DNA of 64,000 bases from Kangiella taiwanensis (GTDB lineage: Bacteria > Pseudomonadota > Gammaproteobacteria > Enterobacterales > Kangiellaceae): positions 310,001 through 374,000 of the forward strand of contig NZ_JAHCLT010000002.1 of NCBI RefSeq assembly GCF_020005165.1. The letters run 5' to 3'. Both the position numbers and the translations under genes were made by a program. The notes beneath the pieces are model-generated. The model saw only the letters and a program-made list of their open reading frames with translations, was not told the origin of the DNA and ran no database searches. Every line of letters begins with the position of its first letter. The first letter of the stretch is position 1. Positions 46,673 through 55,562 of the stretch are shown one piece after another.

Positions 46673-48607
46673 CTAGCCAGCCCCTTCCAACTCCTCATTC
46701 AGCATCAGCCAATCTTCTTCCAGCGTTTCGAGGCGTTGAGTCACTTCCCCATACTCCGAGCTAAGCTCCGCCAACTTACCTTTGTTAGCATCGTCGTATA
46801 GGGATGGCTCAGCCATCAGCTCATCAAGTTCAGCTTTGCGTTTTTGCACCTTATCCATTTCCTGCTCAACTTTTCGCAGCTTGTTTTTCAATGGCTGCAA
46901 GGCTTTACGCTTCTCAGCGTCAATTCGACGTTGCTCTTTGCGCGAAATTTCTTTACCAGACATGTCAGGCTGCGCACCAGACGGTGCTTCATCAGCTTTC
47001 TCTCTATTCGCACGGCGCTCCATGGTCGATTGCTCAAGCGCCCACTTGGCATAATCGTCCAAATCACCTTGGAACGGTTTAACGCCTCCATCAGCCACTA
47101 AATACAAATCATCCGTCACGGTGCGTAGCATGTGCTTATCGTGCGACACCAGCACCACCGCGCCTTCGAAACCCTGCAACGCCACGTTCATGGCATGGCG
47201 CATTTCCAAGTCCAAGTGGTTGGTCGGTTCATCAAGCAACAGTACATTCGGCTTGGAATAGACCAGTAATGCCAGGACCAAACGCGCTTTTTCACCACCC
47301 GAAAACGGTGCCACAGGCTCCAGCGCTTTGTCGCCATTAAAATCAAAGCCACCCAAGAAATTGCGTAATTCCTGCTCAGTCGCGTCGGGATATTCACGCT
47401 GCAAGTGCTGAATCGGTGACATTTGCGGATGCAGCTGTTCGAGCTGATGCTGCGCAAAATAACCAATATTTAAGTGTTTGGCCTCGACGCGTTCACCAGT
47501 CTGAACCTCTAGCTCGCCCGCTAAGACCTTAATCAAGGTCGATTTACCAGCACCGTTCTTACCCAAAAGGCCAATCCGATCGTTCGGTAGTAAGGTAAAG
47601 CCCACTTTATTCAGAATCGTTACGGGGCCAGTGTCGGTATCGTAGCCAGCGTTAGCTTCTTTCAGCTGCAATAAAGGGCTCGGTACATGACCCAGTTCTG
47701 GAAAACTAAAGTTAAACGGCGAATCGACATGAGCCGCGGAAATCTTTTCCATACGCTCCAGAGCCTTGACGCGGCTTTGCGCCTGCTTGGCCTTGCTCGC
47801 CTTTGCTTTAAAGCGCGTGATATAGGATTGCATGTGCGCAATTTCTTTCTGTTGGCGCTCGTAATTCGCTTGTTGCTGCGCCAACTGCTCCGCGCGCTGG
47901 AGCTCAAAACTCGAATAGTTACCGCTGTATAACTTGATGTGCTGTTGTTCGATGTGCGCCACACGATCAATCACGCGGTCGAGAAAATCCCTATCATGCG
48001 AAATCAGCAGTACCGCGCCTTGATAAGATTCTAGCCATTTCTCTAGCCACACCACCGCCTCGAAATCCAAGTGGTTGGTTGGCTCATCGAGCAATAGCAA
48101 ATCCGAACGGCACATCAACGCCTGCGCCAAGTTCAAGCGCATGCGCCAACCGCCCGAAAAGCTGGATACTGGCAACTGTTCCTGCTCCGCGGTAAAACCC
48201 AAACCATGCATCAAAGCGCCTGCTCGCGCCCGCGCCGAATACCCCTGAATCGTGTCTAGCTGTTGGTGAAGTTTACCGATGGCATTGCCGTCTTCCTCAG
48301 CTTCCGCCTTCGCCAAAGCTGCCTCGATTTCAACAAGCTCAACATCACCCTCAATCACATACTCCAGCGCCGACGTCTCTACCGCAGGCGTCTCCTGACG
48401 CACGCTCGAAATCGTCACATTCCCCGCCATCGAGAAATTGCCCGAATCCTCCTCAAGCTCCCCACGGATCAACGCGAACAACGACGACTTACCGGTACCG
48501 TTAGCACCAGTCACACCAACCTTATCCTTCGGATTGATGATAAAACTCGCGTCTTCAAATAACACTTTTTTGCCACGGCGAAGCGCCATGTTCTCGAAAA
48601 ACAGCAT
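46673..48607 (-). CDS. yheS: ABC-F ATPase YheS
   Basis: 644 residues (E. coli YheS 637). Two ATP-binding domains, with Walker A GANGTGKSS (about residue 35) and GKNGAGKST (about residue 355), two SGG signatures (SSFSGGWRMRL, PFSGGEKARL) and Walker B LLLLDEPTNHLD twice. An inter-domain linker helix (KAKQAQSRVKALERM) and a C-terminal coiled coil (about 560-640) are present. ABC-F proteins act on ribosomes, not in transport. It opens the accessory block between ruvB and ruvA. Confidence 0.94.
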   Translation of the reverse strand: MLFFENMALRRGKKVLFEDASFIINPKDKVGVTGANGTGKSSLFALIRGELEEDSGNFSMAGNVTISSVRQETPAVETSALEYVIEGDVELVEIEAALAKAEAEEDGNAIGKLHQQLDTIQGYSARARAGALMHGLGFTAEQEQLPVSSFSGGWRMRLNLAQALMCRSDLLLLDEPTNHLDFEAVVWLEKWLESYQGAVLLISHDRDFLDRVIDRVAHIEQQHIKLYSGNYSSFELQRAEQLAQQQANYERQQKEIAHMQSYITRFKAKASKAKQAQSRVKALERMEKISAAHVDSPFNFSFPELGHVPSPLLQLKEANAGYDTDTGPVTILNKVGFTLLPNDRIGLLGKNGAGKSTLIKVLAGELEVQTGERVEAKHLNIGYFAQHQLEQLHPQMSPIQHLQREYPDATEQELRNFLGGFDFNGDKALEPVAPFSGGEKARLVLALLVYSKPNVLLLDEPTNHLDLEMRHAMNVALQGFEGAVVLVSHDKHMLRTVTDDLYLVADGGVKPFQGDLDDYAKWALEQSTMERRANREKADEAPSGAQPDMSGKEISRKEQRRIDAEKRKALQPLKNKLRKVEQEMDKVQKRKAELDELMAEPSLYDDANKGKLAELSSEYGEVTQRLETLEEDWLMLNEELEGAG

Positions 48608-48836
48608 GGAATTACGGATTGATAAAAGTTGCAGACATTATAAAGGGAAGTCGTGCGAGTACAATTGGAATTGGTGAGAGATACCGAGATCTTGGTATCC
48701 CAGCAATCACTTTCCATAACTCACTGATCTTGCTAGTATCCTCAATAACAAACAGGACATCAATTATAAGTAATTTAATAAAAAAGTTTATCGATGATGT
48801 CCGGCAATATAATGTTATGAATCATCGAGGTTTTAA

Positions 48837-49505
48837 GTGAGCAATGAAATTCGGGCGATAATTCAAAAAGCTGAAGAAACGCTCCAAACTGCTCGGTTTG
48901 GTTACGAGGACCTTACTTCCGGAAATCGCTACCGGAGGTATTCGGGCATCCGGAACTTGGTTGTTTTTGGACGGTCGGTAACTTTTGTAATTCAGAACCT
49001 TAAGACGCCAGTTGGTTCTAATCGTTTTGATGCTTGGTACCAACCGATACAGGAAAAAATGAAATCTGATGTTCTGATGAATTATTTCGTCAAGCTGAGA
49101 AACGAAATACTCAAGCAGGGAAAGCTTCCAGTAAGCACATCCGCCTTAATCAACTTCTCATCTTCTGACATGGCAAAATTAGGAACACCTCCTCCAGGGG
49201 CTAGTGGTTTTTTTATTGCAGATCAAACTGGCGGTAGTGGATGGGAAATCGAATTACCAGATGGGACAAAGGAAAAGTATTACGTTGAACTGCCCGAGAG
49301 TATGGCCAAAGTTCAGCAGCACTTCAGTGAATTGCCGGTTCCAGATGATGACGATTTGAAAAAGAAGTCTATTGAGGAGCTCTGCGAATACTACCTGAAA
49401 GAACTTGAGGAGGTCATAGATGAGGCTCGCAAAGCCTTCTTGGGAGAGGAGACCCAAAAAGTCGGCGGGAAGAGGCTTCCTCCTTATTTGAGAGTAGTGA
49501 AATAA
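48837..49505 (+). CDS. Hypothetical cytoplasmic protein
   Basis: 222 residues from GTG at 48837 with GAGG 6 nt upstream. No signal peptide or membrane helix. An N-terminal helical part (about 1-110, with aromatic-rich YRRYSGIRNLVVFGRSVTF) is followed by a short beta segment (about 125-155, GFFIADQTGGSGWEIELPDG) and a charged helical C-terminus (LKKKSIEELCEYYLKELEEV). I recognise no family. It stands alone in the accessory block between yheS and the repeat-flanked cassette. Confidence 0.65.
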   Translation: MSNEIRAIIQKAEETLQTARFGYEDLTSGNRYRRYSGIRNLVVFGRSVTFVIQNLKTPVGSNRFDAWYQPIQEKMKSDVLMNYFVKLRNEILKQGKLPVSTSALINFSSSDMAKLGTPPPGASGFFIADQTGGSGWEIELPDGTKEKYYVELPESMAKVQQHFSELPVPDDDDLKKKSIEELCEYYLKELEEVIDEARKAFLGEETQKVGGKRLPPYLRVVK

Positions 49506-49518
49506 AATTAATGGGGGC

Positions 49519-49559
49519 AGCAAGCGTAGCCTCGAAGGAACAAAGTGACTTCGAGGTTT
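49519..49559 (+). repeat. 41-bp palindromic direct repeat, copy 1
   Basis: Identical at 40 of 41 positions to 50345-50385. The core is an 8-bp stem CCTCGAAG/CTTCGAGG. It lies just after the 48837-49505 gene stop and upstream of two small genes that end just before copy 2. Immediately downstream is GGAGTCAGAGTACATT (49574-49589), similar to tracts that often accompany REP-family repeats. Confidence 0.85.
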
Positions 49560-49593
49560 GATCTCGAATAAATGGAGTCAGAGTACATTACTT

Positions 49594-49941
49594 GTGAATA
49601 AATACATTTCACTTTTTATAATAATTGCTATAGCTTCTGGCTGTTCTACTAGAAACATCAAGCAAAATTGTGATTACTTTAATGAGTCTGATTGGTCATT
49701 AATTACTGAACGATCATCAATGTTAAAGAAATTAAGCAAAACCTATGAATCCAGAAGCCCTAATAGAAAAGAGGCATGGTTTAGGAGTCAGAATCATAAG
49801 CTTGGGCTTTGTAGATATACACAAAAGCCTCCCTCAAGCCCATTTGCAAAGAGTTGTAGTTCATCATATATAGTCTTTATCAAAGAAAATGGTGAGTGGA
49901 TAATTGATAACGAAGCGATCACTTTGTGCTCATCGCACTAA
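49594..49941 (+). CDS. Small lipoprotein in repeat-flanked cassette
   Basis: 115 residues from GTG at 49594; an upstream TTG lies inside the repeat and is unlikely. The signal ends in lipobox ASGC (Cys17). The mature part is basic and polar with Cys residues (NCDYF, LCRYTQ, SCSSSY, TLCSSH) and an aromatic VFIKENGEWIIDNEAI segment that resembles lumazine-binding-like/SnoaL-type small domains ending in a beta hairpin. No family assigned. The gene is AT-rich compared with its neighbours, and lies between 41-bp repeats. Confidence 0.6.
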   Translation: MNKYISLFIIIAIASGCSTRNIKQNCDYFNESDWSLITERSSMLKKLSKTYESRSPNRKEAWFRSQNHKLGLCRYTQKPPSSPFAKSCSSSYIVFIKENGEWIIDNEAITLCSSH

Positions 49942-49952
49942 TTGGGGGGTTA

Positions 49953-50342
49953 ATGGAGGCTACTCAATTAATAAGTAATAACATGGAATCTATATATTTA
50001 GGCACTATACTTACTCTTTGGCCTCTACTCTTTTTCCTTGGTTACATCAGCTTATTACCACAGGCAGTGGAGTCTGGAGAGCTTGAAAAGAAATACAGTA
50101 AAACTTTCAGATTTATACAGTACTCCACAGGCTGGGACCACTCGGGCACTGTCTCAATTTACCTGATTATTTTATTTATGCCTGTTGTTTTTTTAGGTTA
50201 TACGTTCGGCTTTTTTCAGTCTTTTATGAAGGAAAAAAGCGCCAAGGTGTTTGGTTATTTTGTTGGGGCCTTAAACCTAGTTTTAATCATTGCCATTATT
50301 GGATACCTATCAGGATATTACTTTAAGGATGTATTACCATAG
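49953..50342 (+). CDS. Small membrane protein in repeat-flanked cassette
   Basis: 129 residues from ATG at 49953, preceded by a G-rich Shine-Dalgarno (GGGGGG); a GTG at 49926 that overlaps the lipoprotein gene is an alternative. Three hydrophobic segments (about 16-36, 65-90, 100-122). No motif recognised. AT-rich; its stop is followed at once by repeat copy 2. Confidence 0.6.
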   Translation: MEATQLISNNMESIYLGTILTLWPLLFFLGYISLLPQAVESGELEKKYSKTFRFIQYSTGWDHSGTVSIYLIILFMPVVFLGYTFGFFQSFMKEKSAKVFGYFVGALNLVLIIAIIGYLSGYYFKDVLP

Positions 50343-50344
50343 TG

Positions 50345-50385
50345 AGCAAGCGTAGCCTCGAAGGAACGAAGTGACTTCGAGGTTT
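50345..50385 (+). repeat. 41-bp palindromic direct repeat, copy 2
   Basis: Second copy of the element at 49519-49559 (one mismatch). It is followed by a related inverted hairpin at 50407-50438, so that CGTAGCCTCG (50351-50360) and CGAGGCTACG (50429-50438) face each other as in a BIME pair. Confidence 0.85.
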
Positions 50386-50406
50386 AATCCAAACTTTAAC
50401 CCCTTC

Positions 50407-50438
50407 CCTCGATTACGCTATCGCTAATCGAGGCTACG
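50407..50438. repeat. Inverted partner palindrome of the 41-bp repeat
   Basis: CCTCGATTA (50407-50415) and TAATCGAGG (50425-50433) form a 9-bp stem with a 9-nt loop, followed by CTACG, which is the reverse complement of the start of the 41-bp repeat core. Confidence 0.7.
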
Positions 50439-50518
50439 TAATTCTTACCTTTCCGTGCTTATCCCTGCTATCACAGCTATAATGGTGCTTTATCGCTCCT
50501 CCTCTGCTGGGAACCTGT

Positions 50519-51016
50519 ATGTCTGAAGAAATCAATTATAAGAATAATCCGTTAAATGGTGTTGGCTTAAAGGCTTTAGTCACTGAATTAGTTGAACATT
50601 ATGGTTTTGAGATTCTTCATGCTTACTTAAACCTAAACTGCTTTAAGACGAATCCTAGCGTTGAATCCAGCGTTAAGTTCCTTAAGAAAACCGACTGGGC
50701 GCGTGAAAAAGTTGAGGCTTTTTATATGTATCAATACAAAAGCCTGCCGCCTGTATCATCGGAACAGTTCCATATTCCACCGCGCGACCGCATCGTGTCG
50801 GATGATGAAAATACTGGCGAGCCTGCAAAGTTGAGCCTAGAAGACGCGGAGCAGCAGCGTGAGAAGCGTGCCAAGAAAGCGGCAGAGTACCAGAAAAGTG
50901 GTGGTCATAAGCATAAGAAAAGCTTCGGACAGTCGAGAACACGCCTATCTAGCAAAGGCTCAGCTAAGAAAGGTGGCGATCCTTGGGGAGGCTGGAAGAC
51001 AAATTCTGAGGATTAG
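50519..51016 (+). CDS. VF530-type DNA-binding protein
   Basis: 165 residues. The N-terminal domain (about 8-75, [25 protein letters not shown] and [22 protein letters not shown]) matches the VF530/DUF2132 family, a small helical fold thought to bind DNA. The C-terminal half adds a basic, low-complexity tail ([27 protein letters not shown]) that is longer than in most members and could bind nucleic acid. Stands alone in the accessory block. Confidence 0.82.
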   Translation: MSEEINYKNNPLNGVGLKALVTELVEHYGFEILHAYLNLNCFKTNPSVESSVKFLKKTDWAREKVEAFYMYQYKSLPPVSSEQFHIPPRDRIVSDDENTGEPAKLSLEDAEQQREKRAKKAAEYQKSGGHKHKKSFGQSRTRLSSKGSAKKGGDPWGGWKTNSED

Positions 51017-51089
51017 GATGCAAAATTTAATGCCTCAGTAATATCGCTTGTGCTATTATTTTTTAGACATGGAACAAAGGAGTTAGATT

Positions 51090-51239
51090 ATGGGTCTTTG
51101 GGGATTTTTAAGCGTATGCGTCATTGCAGGCGTCATTTTCGTAATGTATGCAGCGTATCTCGATCACAAAAAAGAGATGAAAAAGCTGGAGTTAGAAGCT
51201 CAAAGCAATAAGGCCAGTGTCGTCAATAACGACGACTAA
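51090..51239 (+). CDS. 49-residue single-helix membrane protein, PspB-like
   Basis: 49 codons from ATG at 51090 with an AAGGAG Shine-Dalgarno 7 nt upstream. The N-terminus MGLWGFLSVCVIAGVIFVMYAAYLD is one transmembrane helix, followed by a charged helix (HKKEMKKLELEAQ) and an Asn/Asp end. Helix-plus-charged-coil layout resembles phage-shock PspB and related small envelope proteins, but no clear homology can be claimed. It is followed after 52 nt by another small membrane protein gene with an equally strong Shine-Dalgarno. Confidence 0.7.
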   Translation: MGLWGFLSVCVIAGVIFVMYAAYLDHKKEMKKLELEAQSNKASVVNNDD

Positions 51240-51291
51240 CATCACAAGGGCATGGAATAGGAAGACAAAGCTTTATCAGGAGGTAACACCG

Positions 51292-51567
51292 ATGGGAAGC
51301 AAAGAAGATAGACCGATTTGGGCGCGCGCCCTTACGTCAATAGCATCTCTGATGCTCATTGGCTCCTTCATTTTTGTCCTCATTGCAGGATTTAATCTAT
51401 ACATTACTTCAGTATTAGTCACAGGTGCAATGGGCCTTGCGATACCGAGCGCCATCTCTGCTGAAGGCATTCTTGATGCAGTTATAGGATTCTTTGAGGC
51501 CTTGGTCGAAGGGGTTATGGAGGCTCTATTCGGAATATTTCAGGCTATTACGTCTGTTTTTGGGTAA
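51292..51567 (+). CDS. 91-residue membrane protein
   Basis: Starts at ATG 51292 with AGGAGGT 7 nt upstream; an open frame upstream has no good start. Two hydrophobic segments (about 12-33 and 36-52), then a helical amphipathic C-terminus (EGILDAVIGFFEALVEGVMEALFGIFQAITSVFG) with regularly spaced Phe and acidic residues, reminiscent of membrane-surface helices. No family recognised. Probably co-transcribed with the 49-residue gene upstream. Confidence 0.65.
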   Translation: MGSKEDRPIWARALTSIASLMLIGSFIFVLIAGFNLYITSVLVTGAMGLAIPSAISAEGILDAVIGFFEALVEGVMEALFGIFQAITSVFG

Positions 51568-51655
51568 GGGCCATTGTAAAGCAGTCGATTTAATCAGCGC
51601 GAGCTCTATTCTAAAGTGGTATGATTGTCTTACACTTTAGAAGTTAAACTTTGAT

Positions 51656-51898
51656 ATGAAATTATTGGTAAGAAACCTCGCTCGAACTACGACGGAAGAA
51701 GCTGTTACTGAGCTATTCGAAGAATACGGTACCGTTCAATGGTGCAAATTAGTCATGGATAAGAATACAGGTGGCTCAAAAGGTTTTGGTTTTGTTGAAA
51801 TGCCAAAGCCAGGCGAAGCCAAGGCCGCGGTTAAGAACCTAAACGCTCGAAACCTTGATGGCAATAAAATTCGCGTTAAGAAGGCAGAAGATAAGTAA
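51656..51898 (+). CDS. Single-RRM RNA-binding protein
   Basis: 80 residues, one RNA recognition motif: RNP2 LLVRNL (residues 3-8) and RNP1 KGFGFVEM (about 43-50). This is the small bacterial Rbp type found in cyanobacteria and many proteobacteria, often cold- or stress-related. The basic C-terminus (RVKKAEDK) is short. Monocistronic. Confidence 0.88.
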   Translation: MKLLVRNLARTTTEEAVTELFEEYGTVQWCKLVMDKNTGGSKGFGFVEMPKPGEAKAAVKNLNARNLDGNKIRVKKAEDK

Positions 51899-51927
51899 GT
51901 AACTCCCTCTTTATTCTCAAAGCAGGC

Positions 51928-52434
51928 TTACCCTTTTGGCTGTAACGCTTGCTTTAACTCCTCTGGTTTCTCCGTTGTAATCACTAATTCACGTTTCTGA
52001 CCGTTAATCTTAAGTGTTACCGCTTGTTCTGCTCTACCGATATACCCCGTTTGTTTAATCGCGATTCGATAACCGTAGCCTAAAAAGTCAGCGGCAGGGT
52101 TACCCTCATAGTCTTTGACCGCTTCAATCGTCTCAAGCGGAAACTTTCGCTTACCAATCACACCCAAGCTCATGGTCAAAACGTCGTCAGTCACTCGTGT
52201 GATGATTTTTAGGCGAGATACGTAAAAGGTTAATAAGCCAGTAACGATAAAGATCGCTAATGCCCAAGGAGCCGGCAGAGCATTCTCCCCGACTGGCTTT
52301 CCGAGAAACTCTTGAGCAATGTACATGTAACCAAATAAGCCCATCAACAAAACGAGCAAAGTGACAATCACCACGATTATTTTAGTGGGCATCATTGCTT
52401 GATTTTCTTGGAAGGTATAATGTTTTGTAGCCAT
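51928..52434 (-). CDS. Membrane protein with bacterial PH-like domain
   Basis: 168 residues with two transmembrane helices (about 18-40 and 57-77), then a beta-rich C-terminal domain (about 85-160: DVLTMSLGVIGKRKFPLETIEAVKDY, GYRIAIKQTGYIGRAEQAVTL, RELVITTEKPEEL) in the style of bacterial PH or YdbS/YcxB-like domains. Role unknown. Minus strand between the RRM gene and a divergent exported protein gene. Confidence 0.6.
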   Translation of the reverse strand: MATKHYTFQENQAMMPTKIIVVIVTLLVLLMGLFGYMYIAQEFLGKPVGENALPAPWALAIFIVTGLLTFYVSRLKIITRVTDDVLTMSLGVIGKRKFPLETIEAVKDYEGNPAADFLGYGYRIAIKQTGYIGRAEQAVTLKINGQKRELVITTEKPEELKQALQPKG

Positions 52435-52590
52435 ATTTTAGAGTACAGAGTTTCAGTTAATGCTAGTGTAGTAGATTGCCAGACCTTAATACAAGGCTTT
52501 CAACGGTCAGTCGATGGGCGATTGCTCTTGTCGCTTAAAAGAACTAGACTGAGTGTATATTATTCATACAAAACAATGAGATAGGAAGTC

Positions 52591-53130
52591 ATGAGTAAAC
52601 TCAGCAGCATAATGTTAGGACTAACGATAGTAGCGGTAACATTACTCAACTCGGCCGATGCAGCTAATAGCAATAAGCTGACTCCGAGGGAAGAAGTCTT
52701 ATGGAACCAAGCATTTGCGGACGGTAATAAAGCGACCACACAGCAAAAGACCCAACCGGATATTTCTGGAAACTGGGTTGGTTATTATGAGTATGACAAA
52801 CCAAGCAGCCAGCCGCCGGGCATGTTTAACGCTGTCATTAAAGACTTAGGAGATCAGTTTTTGATTACATTCTTGGAGCCTAGCAACCACCAAGATAAGT
52901 ATGTTCAGTGGGGAGCAAACTCCAGCGCAAAGCGCCAGGGTAAATATATTGAATTCACCAAACACTATGGCCATAACGACACAAAGATTCAGTATAACTT
53001 AACCATTAGCCATAATGGTGCCATCATGGACGGCACATGGAAAATCAACGGTAACGCTTATGGCAGGGCTTTTTTCTACAGAGTTCCACTGCAAGACTTA
53101 AAAAAACTTCGTCAAGAAGCCATGAAGTAA
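52591..53130 (+). CDS. Exported protein of unknown function
   Basis: 179 residues with a signal peptide (MSKLSSIMLGLTIVAVTLLNSADA). The mature protein has a lipocalin-like small beta-barrel pattern (DISGNWVGYYEYD, GMFNAVIKDLGDQFLITFLE, KYIEFTKHYGHNDTKIQYNLTISHNGAIMDGTW across about 55-165). No family named with confidence. It ends at a strong terminator and is convergent with ruvA. Confidence 0.65.
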   Translation: MSKLSSIMLGLTIVAVTLLNSADAANSNKLTPREEVLWNQAFADGNKATTQQKTQPDISGNWVGYYEYDKPSSQPPGMFNAVIKDLGDQFLITFLEPSNHQDKYVQWGANSSAKRQGKYIEFTKHYGHNDTKIQYNLTISHNGAIMDGTWKINGNAYGRAFFYRVPLQDLKKLRQEAMK

Positions 53131-53144
53131 TCATTAAGCCTTTA

Positions 53145-53174
53145 AAGCTGCTACATCAAGCAGCTTTTTTTTTT
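53145..53174 (+). terminator. Terminator of the exported protein gene
   Basis: An 8-bp perfect stem (AAGCTGCT 53145-53152 / 53159-53166), 6-nt loop, then a run of about ten T on the plus strand. It lies between convergent genes, just before the end of ruvA. Confidence 0.88.
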
Positions 53175-53180
53175 GCCTTG

Positions 53181-53798
53181 CTAACCTGCTAGCTGGCGCA
53201 AAGCCAAACGAATCAACTCTTCACTCTTAAGCCCATCACCATCAACTTGTGCAACAGCTTTGCTGGCTTGCTGGGGCTTGTAACCTAAAGCAACTAGAGC
53301 GCTAACCGCTTCTTGGGTAACGTCACCGGCTCGAGGCACGTTAGTAGTAGGCGCTTCGGTGTCGCCAGAGCTTGGCAAGCCTGATACCGACCAATCTTTT
53401 AAGCGATCGGACATTTCTACCAGCAAACGCTCAGCAGTTTTTTTACCAACGCCAGGAAGTTTCACTAAACGATCAACATTGCCGTCATGAACCGTCATCA
53501 CAAATTCATCCGCTTCCATGCCCGATAAAATCGCCAGTGCTAATTTTGGACCAACACCATTCACTTTGATCAATTCACGGAATAATGTTTTATCTTTGTT
53601 GCTAATAAAGCCATACAGCGCATGTAAGTTTTCTGAAATAGACAAGTGTGTTGCAACTATCGCCTCAGCCCCTTCGTCAGGTAACTGATAAAAAGTCGTC
53701 ATCGGAACTTGAATTTCGTAGCCGACTCCTGCACTAGTCTCGATAATAATAAATGGCGGTGTTTTTTCTATAAGTGTTCCTCGAATTCGACCTATCAA
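53181..53798 (-). CDS. ruvA: Holliday junction DNA helicase subunit RuvA
   Basis: 205 residues from TTG at 53798 (reading [15 protein letters not shown], which aligns with the E. coli start MIGRLRG); the frame is open further upstream inside ruvC but that part does not look like RuvA. The OB domain, two HhH motifs ([14 protein letters not shown] and [15 protein letters not shown]) and the C-terminal RuvB-binding domain ([20 protein letters not shown]) are all visible. The TTG overlaps the ruvC TGA (TTGA), so the two are coupled. Confidence 0.95.
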   Translation of the reverse strand: MIGRIRGTLIEKTPPFIIIETSAGVGYEIQVPMTTFYQLPDEGAEAIVATHLSISENLHALYGFISNKDKTLFRELIKVNGVGPKLALAILSGMEADEFVMTVHDGNVDRLVKLPGVGKKTAERLLVEMSDRLKDWSVSGLPSSGDTEAPTTNVPRAGDVTQEAVSALVALGYKPQQASKAVAQVDGDGLKSEELIRLALRQLAG

Positions 53799-54325
53799 CG
53801 TAATCGTCCTCTTGCTATTGTTTTTGCCCCTTTCAGCTGCGCTAAACCTTGGCTGGTATTGGCGTGACATAGTGCGATTGCCAACGCATCTGCCGCGTCA
53901 GCTTGCGGGCTTGAAGGAAGTTTAAGAAGCATTTTTACCATGTGTTGTACTTGAGTCTTGTCTGCCCCACCAGTTCCCACAACCGACTGTTTCACTTTTC
54001 TGGCTGGATACTCAAACACTGGAAGCGCGTAATGTGAAGCGCCGACAATAGCGGCGCCACGAGCCTGGCCAAGCTTTAGTGCTGAATCCGCATTCTTAGA
54101 CATAAACACGGATTCAATAGCGAACTCGTCAGGCTTAAACTCAAGAATGAGCTCACACACACTATCAAAGATCTGCTTCAATTTCAGATCCAGTGACTCG
54201 TCTTTAATACGGATACAGCCACTGGTGATGTATCTTGGTTTGTTTGCAGGAATATCGCCACCAACTTCAATAATACCAAAGCCGGTAATGCGCGAGCCGG
54301 GGTCTATTCCTAGAATTATCGCCAT
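53795..54325 (-). CDS. ruvC: Holliday junction resolvase RuvC
   Basis: 176 residues. RNase H-like fold with catalytic acidic residues: Asp8 in [12 protein letters not shown], a Glu in FAIESVFM, and the C-terminal pair in [16 protein letters not shown]. It cuts Holliday junctions brought by RuvAB. It is followed directly by ruvA, but ruvB is missing from the cluster and lies near 46 kb. Confidence 0.96.
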   Translation of the reverse strand: MAIILGIDPGSRITGFGIIEVGGDIPANKPRYITSGCIRIKDESLDLKLKQIFDSVCELILEFKPDEFAIESVFMSKNADSALKLGQARGAAIVGASHYALPVFEYPARKVKQSVVGTGGADKTQVQHMVKMLLKLPSSPQADAADALAIALCHANTSQGLAQLKGAKTIARGRLR

Positions 54326-54710
54326 TTAGAGTTCCAAAAAAACATGGTCTGGTAAGTTAATACATGAATTGAAATTATCATACCATGACTAAAAATTATT
54401 GCTGTGGGATTTTATGTTCAGCAAAGAGTGTTTATCAAATGTTTGCAGCGAAATAGGATGGGTTAGCCTACCGCAACCTATTAGAAGTCGAAAGGCACTA
54501 GATCCCGTGGGCGAGCCGTATGACTGTTAGCATCGGTTATTATTTTATACAAAAAGGTGGGCCAAGGCCCACCCTACGGATTACTGTCGATTAGAAATGA
54601 ATTAGATGCAGCTGAGGCGCGGCAAAAGTTTTATAAAAAGCGGAGTTTACAAAATGTAAATGAGCACTTTTATAAAGCTTTTAACAAAGCCTCAGCAAAT
54701 ATAAACATTT
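54326..54710. repeat. Gene-free interval between yebC and ruvC with a palindromic repeat
   Basis: 385 nt with no supportable gene. It holds a perfect 8-bp palindromic hairpin GGTGGGCC-AA-GGCCCACC (54556-54573) followed by CTACGG, a form of the widespread GTGGGCC-type intergenic repeat, and an upstream related stretch GATGGGTTAGCCTACCGCAACC split around 54458-54479. A short open frame across it is an artefact. Confidence 0.65.
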
Positions 54711-55454
54711 CTATAGGTTGTCGTAGGACTCTGCAGGAATATCCGCATTAGTATATACGTTTTGAGTATCATCCAACTCTTCCAAACGATCAATCAGCCG
54801 AATCACTTTGGCACCCTCTGAAACGTCAAGCTCTGCCTGGGTCGATGGCAACATAGTCACTTCGGCATTTTCAGCTTCAAAACCTGCTTCTTTTAGTGCG
54901 TCTTTGACGTCTAAGTAATCTTCTGGTGTGGTTAACACTTCAAATGAACCATCATCGTGAGCAATAAAGTCTTCAGCCCCAGCTTCTAAGGCAGCTTCCA
55001 TTAATTCGTCTTCATTATAGTTGTCACCAAAAACGAACTGGCCACGCTTATCAAATAAATAAGCAACGGAACCGCTAGTCCCTAAGTTACCGCCATGTTT
55101 GGTGAATGCGTGTCGAACTTCGCCAACCGTACGGTTTTTGTTGTCTGTCATGCACTCTACAAGAATCGCAACACCACCTGGACCATAACCTTCGTAGTTT
55201 AACTCTTCGTAGTTATCACCTTCGGCATTACCAGTGCCACGGTCTACTGCCTTTTCGATGGTGTCTTTCTTCATGTTAGCGCCAAGCGCTTTATCCATGG
55301 CGGCACGTAAACGAGGGTTATCGTTTGGATCACCGCCACCTTCGCGAGCAGCAACCACTAACTCACGAATGATTTTAGTAAAGATTTTTCCACGCTTTGC
55401 GTCTTGGGCTGCTTTGCGGTGCTTGATGTTTGCCCATTTACTGTGACCCGCCAT
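54711..55454 (-). CDS. yebC: YebC/PmpR-type translation-associated regulator
   Basis: 247 residues. The N-terminus [23 protein letters not shown] is the YebC signature; domains 2 and 3 ([20 protein letters not shown]) follow. YebC-family proteins have been linked to relief of ribosome stalling at polyproline and to transcription control. It lies upstream of ruvC as usual. Confidence 0.95.
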   Translation of the reverse strand: MAGHSKWANIKHRKAAQDAKRGKIFTKIIRELVVAAREGGGDPNDNPRLRAAMDKALGANMKKDTIEKAVDRGTGNAEGDNYEELNYEGYGPGGVAILVECMTDNKNRTVGEVRHAFTKHGGNLGTSGSVAYLFDKRGQFVFGDNYNEDELMEAALEAGAEDFIAHDDGSFEVLTTPEDYLDVKDALKEAGFEAENAEVTMLPSTQAELDVSEGAKVIRLIDRLEELDDTQNVYTNADIPAESYDNL

Positions 55455-55562
55455 TTTATACTCCTCTCGAACTTTTGGTCGTCACAATTTCTTTGTTATA
55501 AAGTTTGTTCGAGATTGTCATTTACAAGCTGTAAAATCCGCACTCTCTCAAACTTCATGCCT

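Noticed and set aside
49506-50438. Integron cassette interpretation of the repeat-flanked genes
   Set aside because: The 41-bp repeats lack attC core sites (GTTRRRY and RYYYAAC) and no integrase is present; they look like REP/BIME-type palindromes.
54557-54751. Small plus-strand frame downstream of yebC
   Set aside because: It begins in the GGTGGGCC palindrome and overlaps the yebC end; no coding signal.
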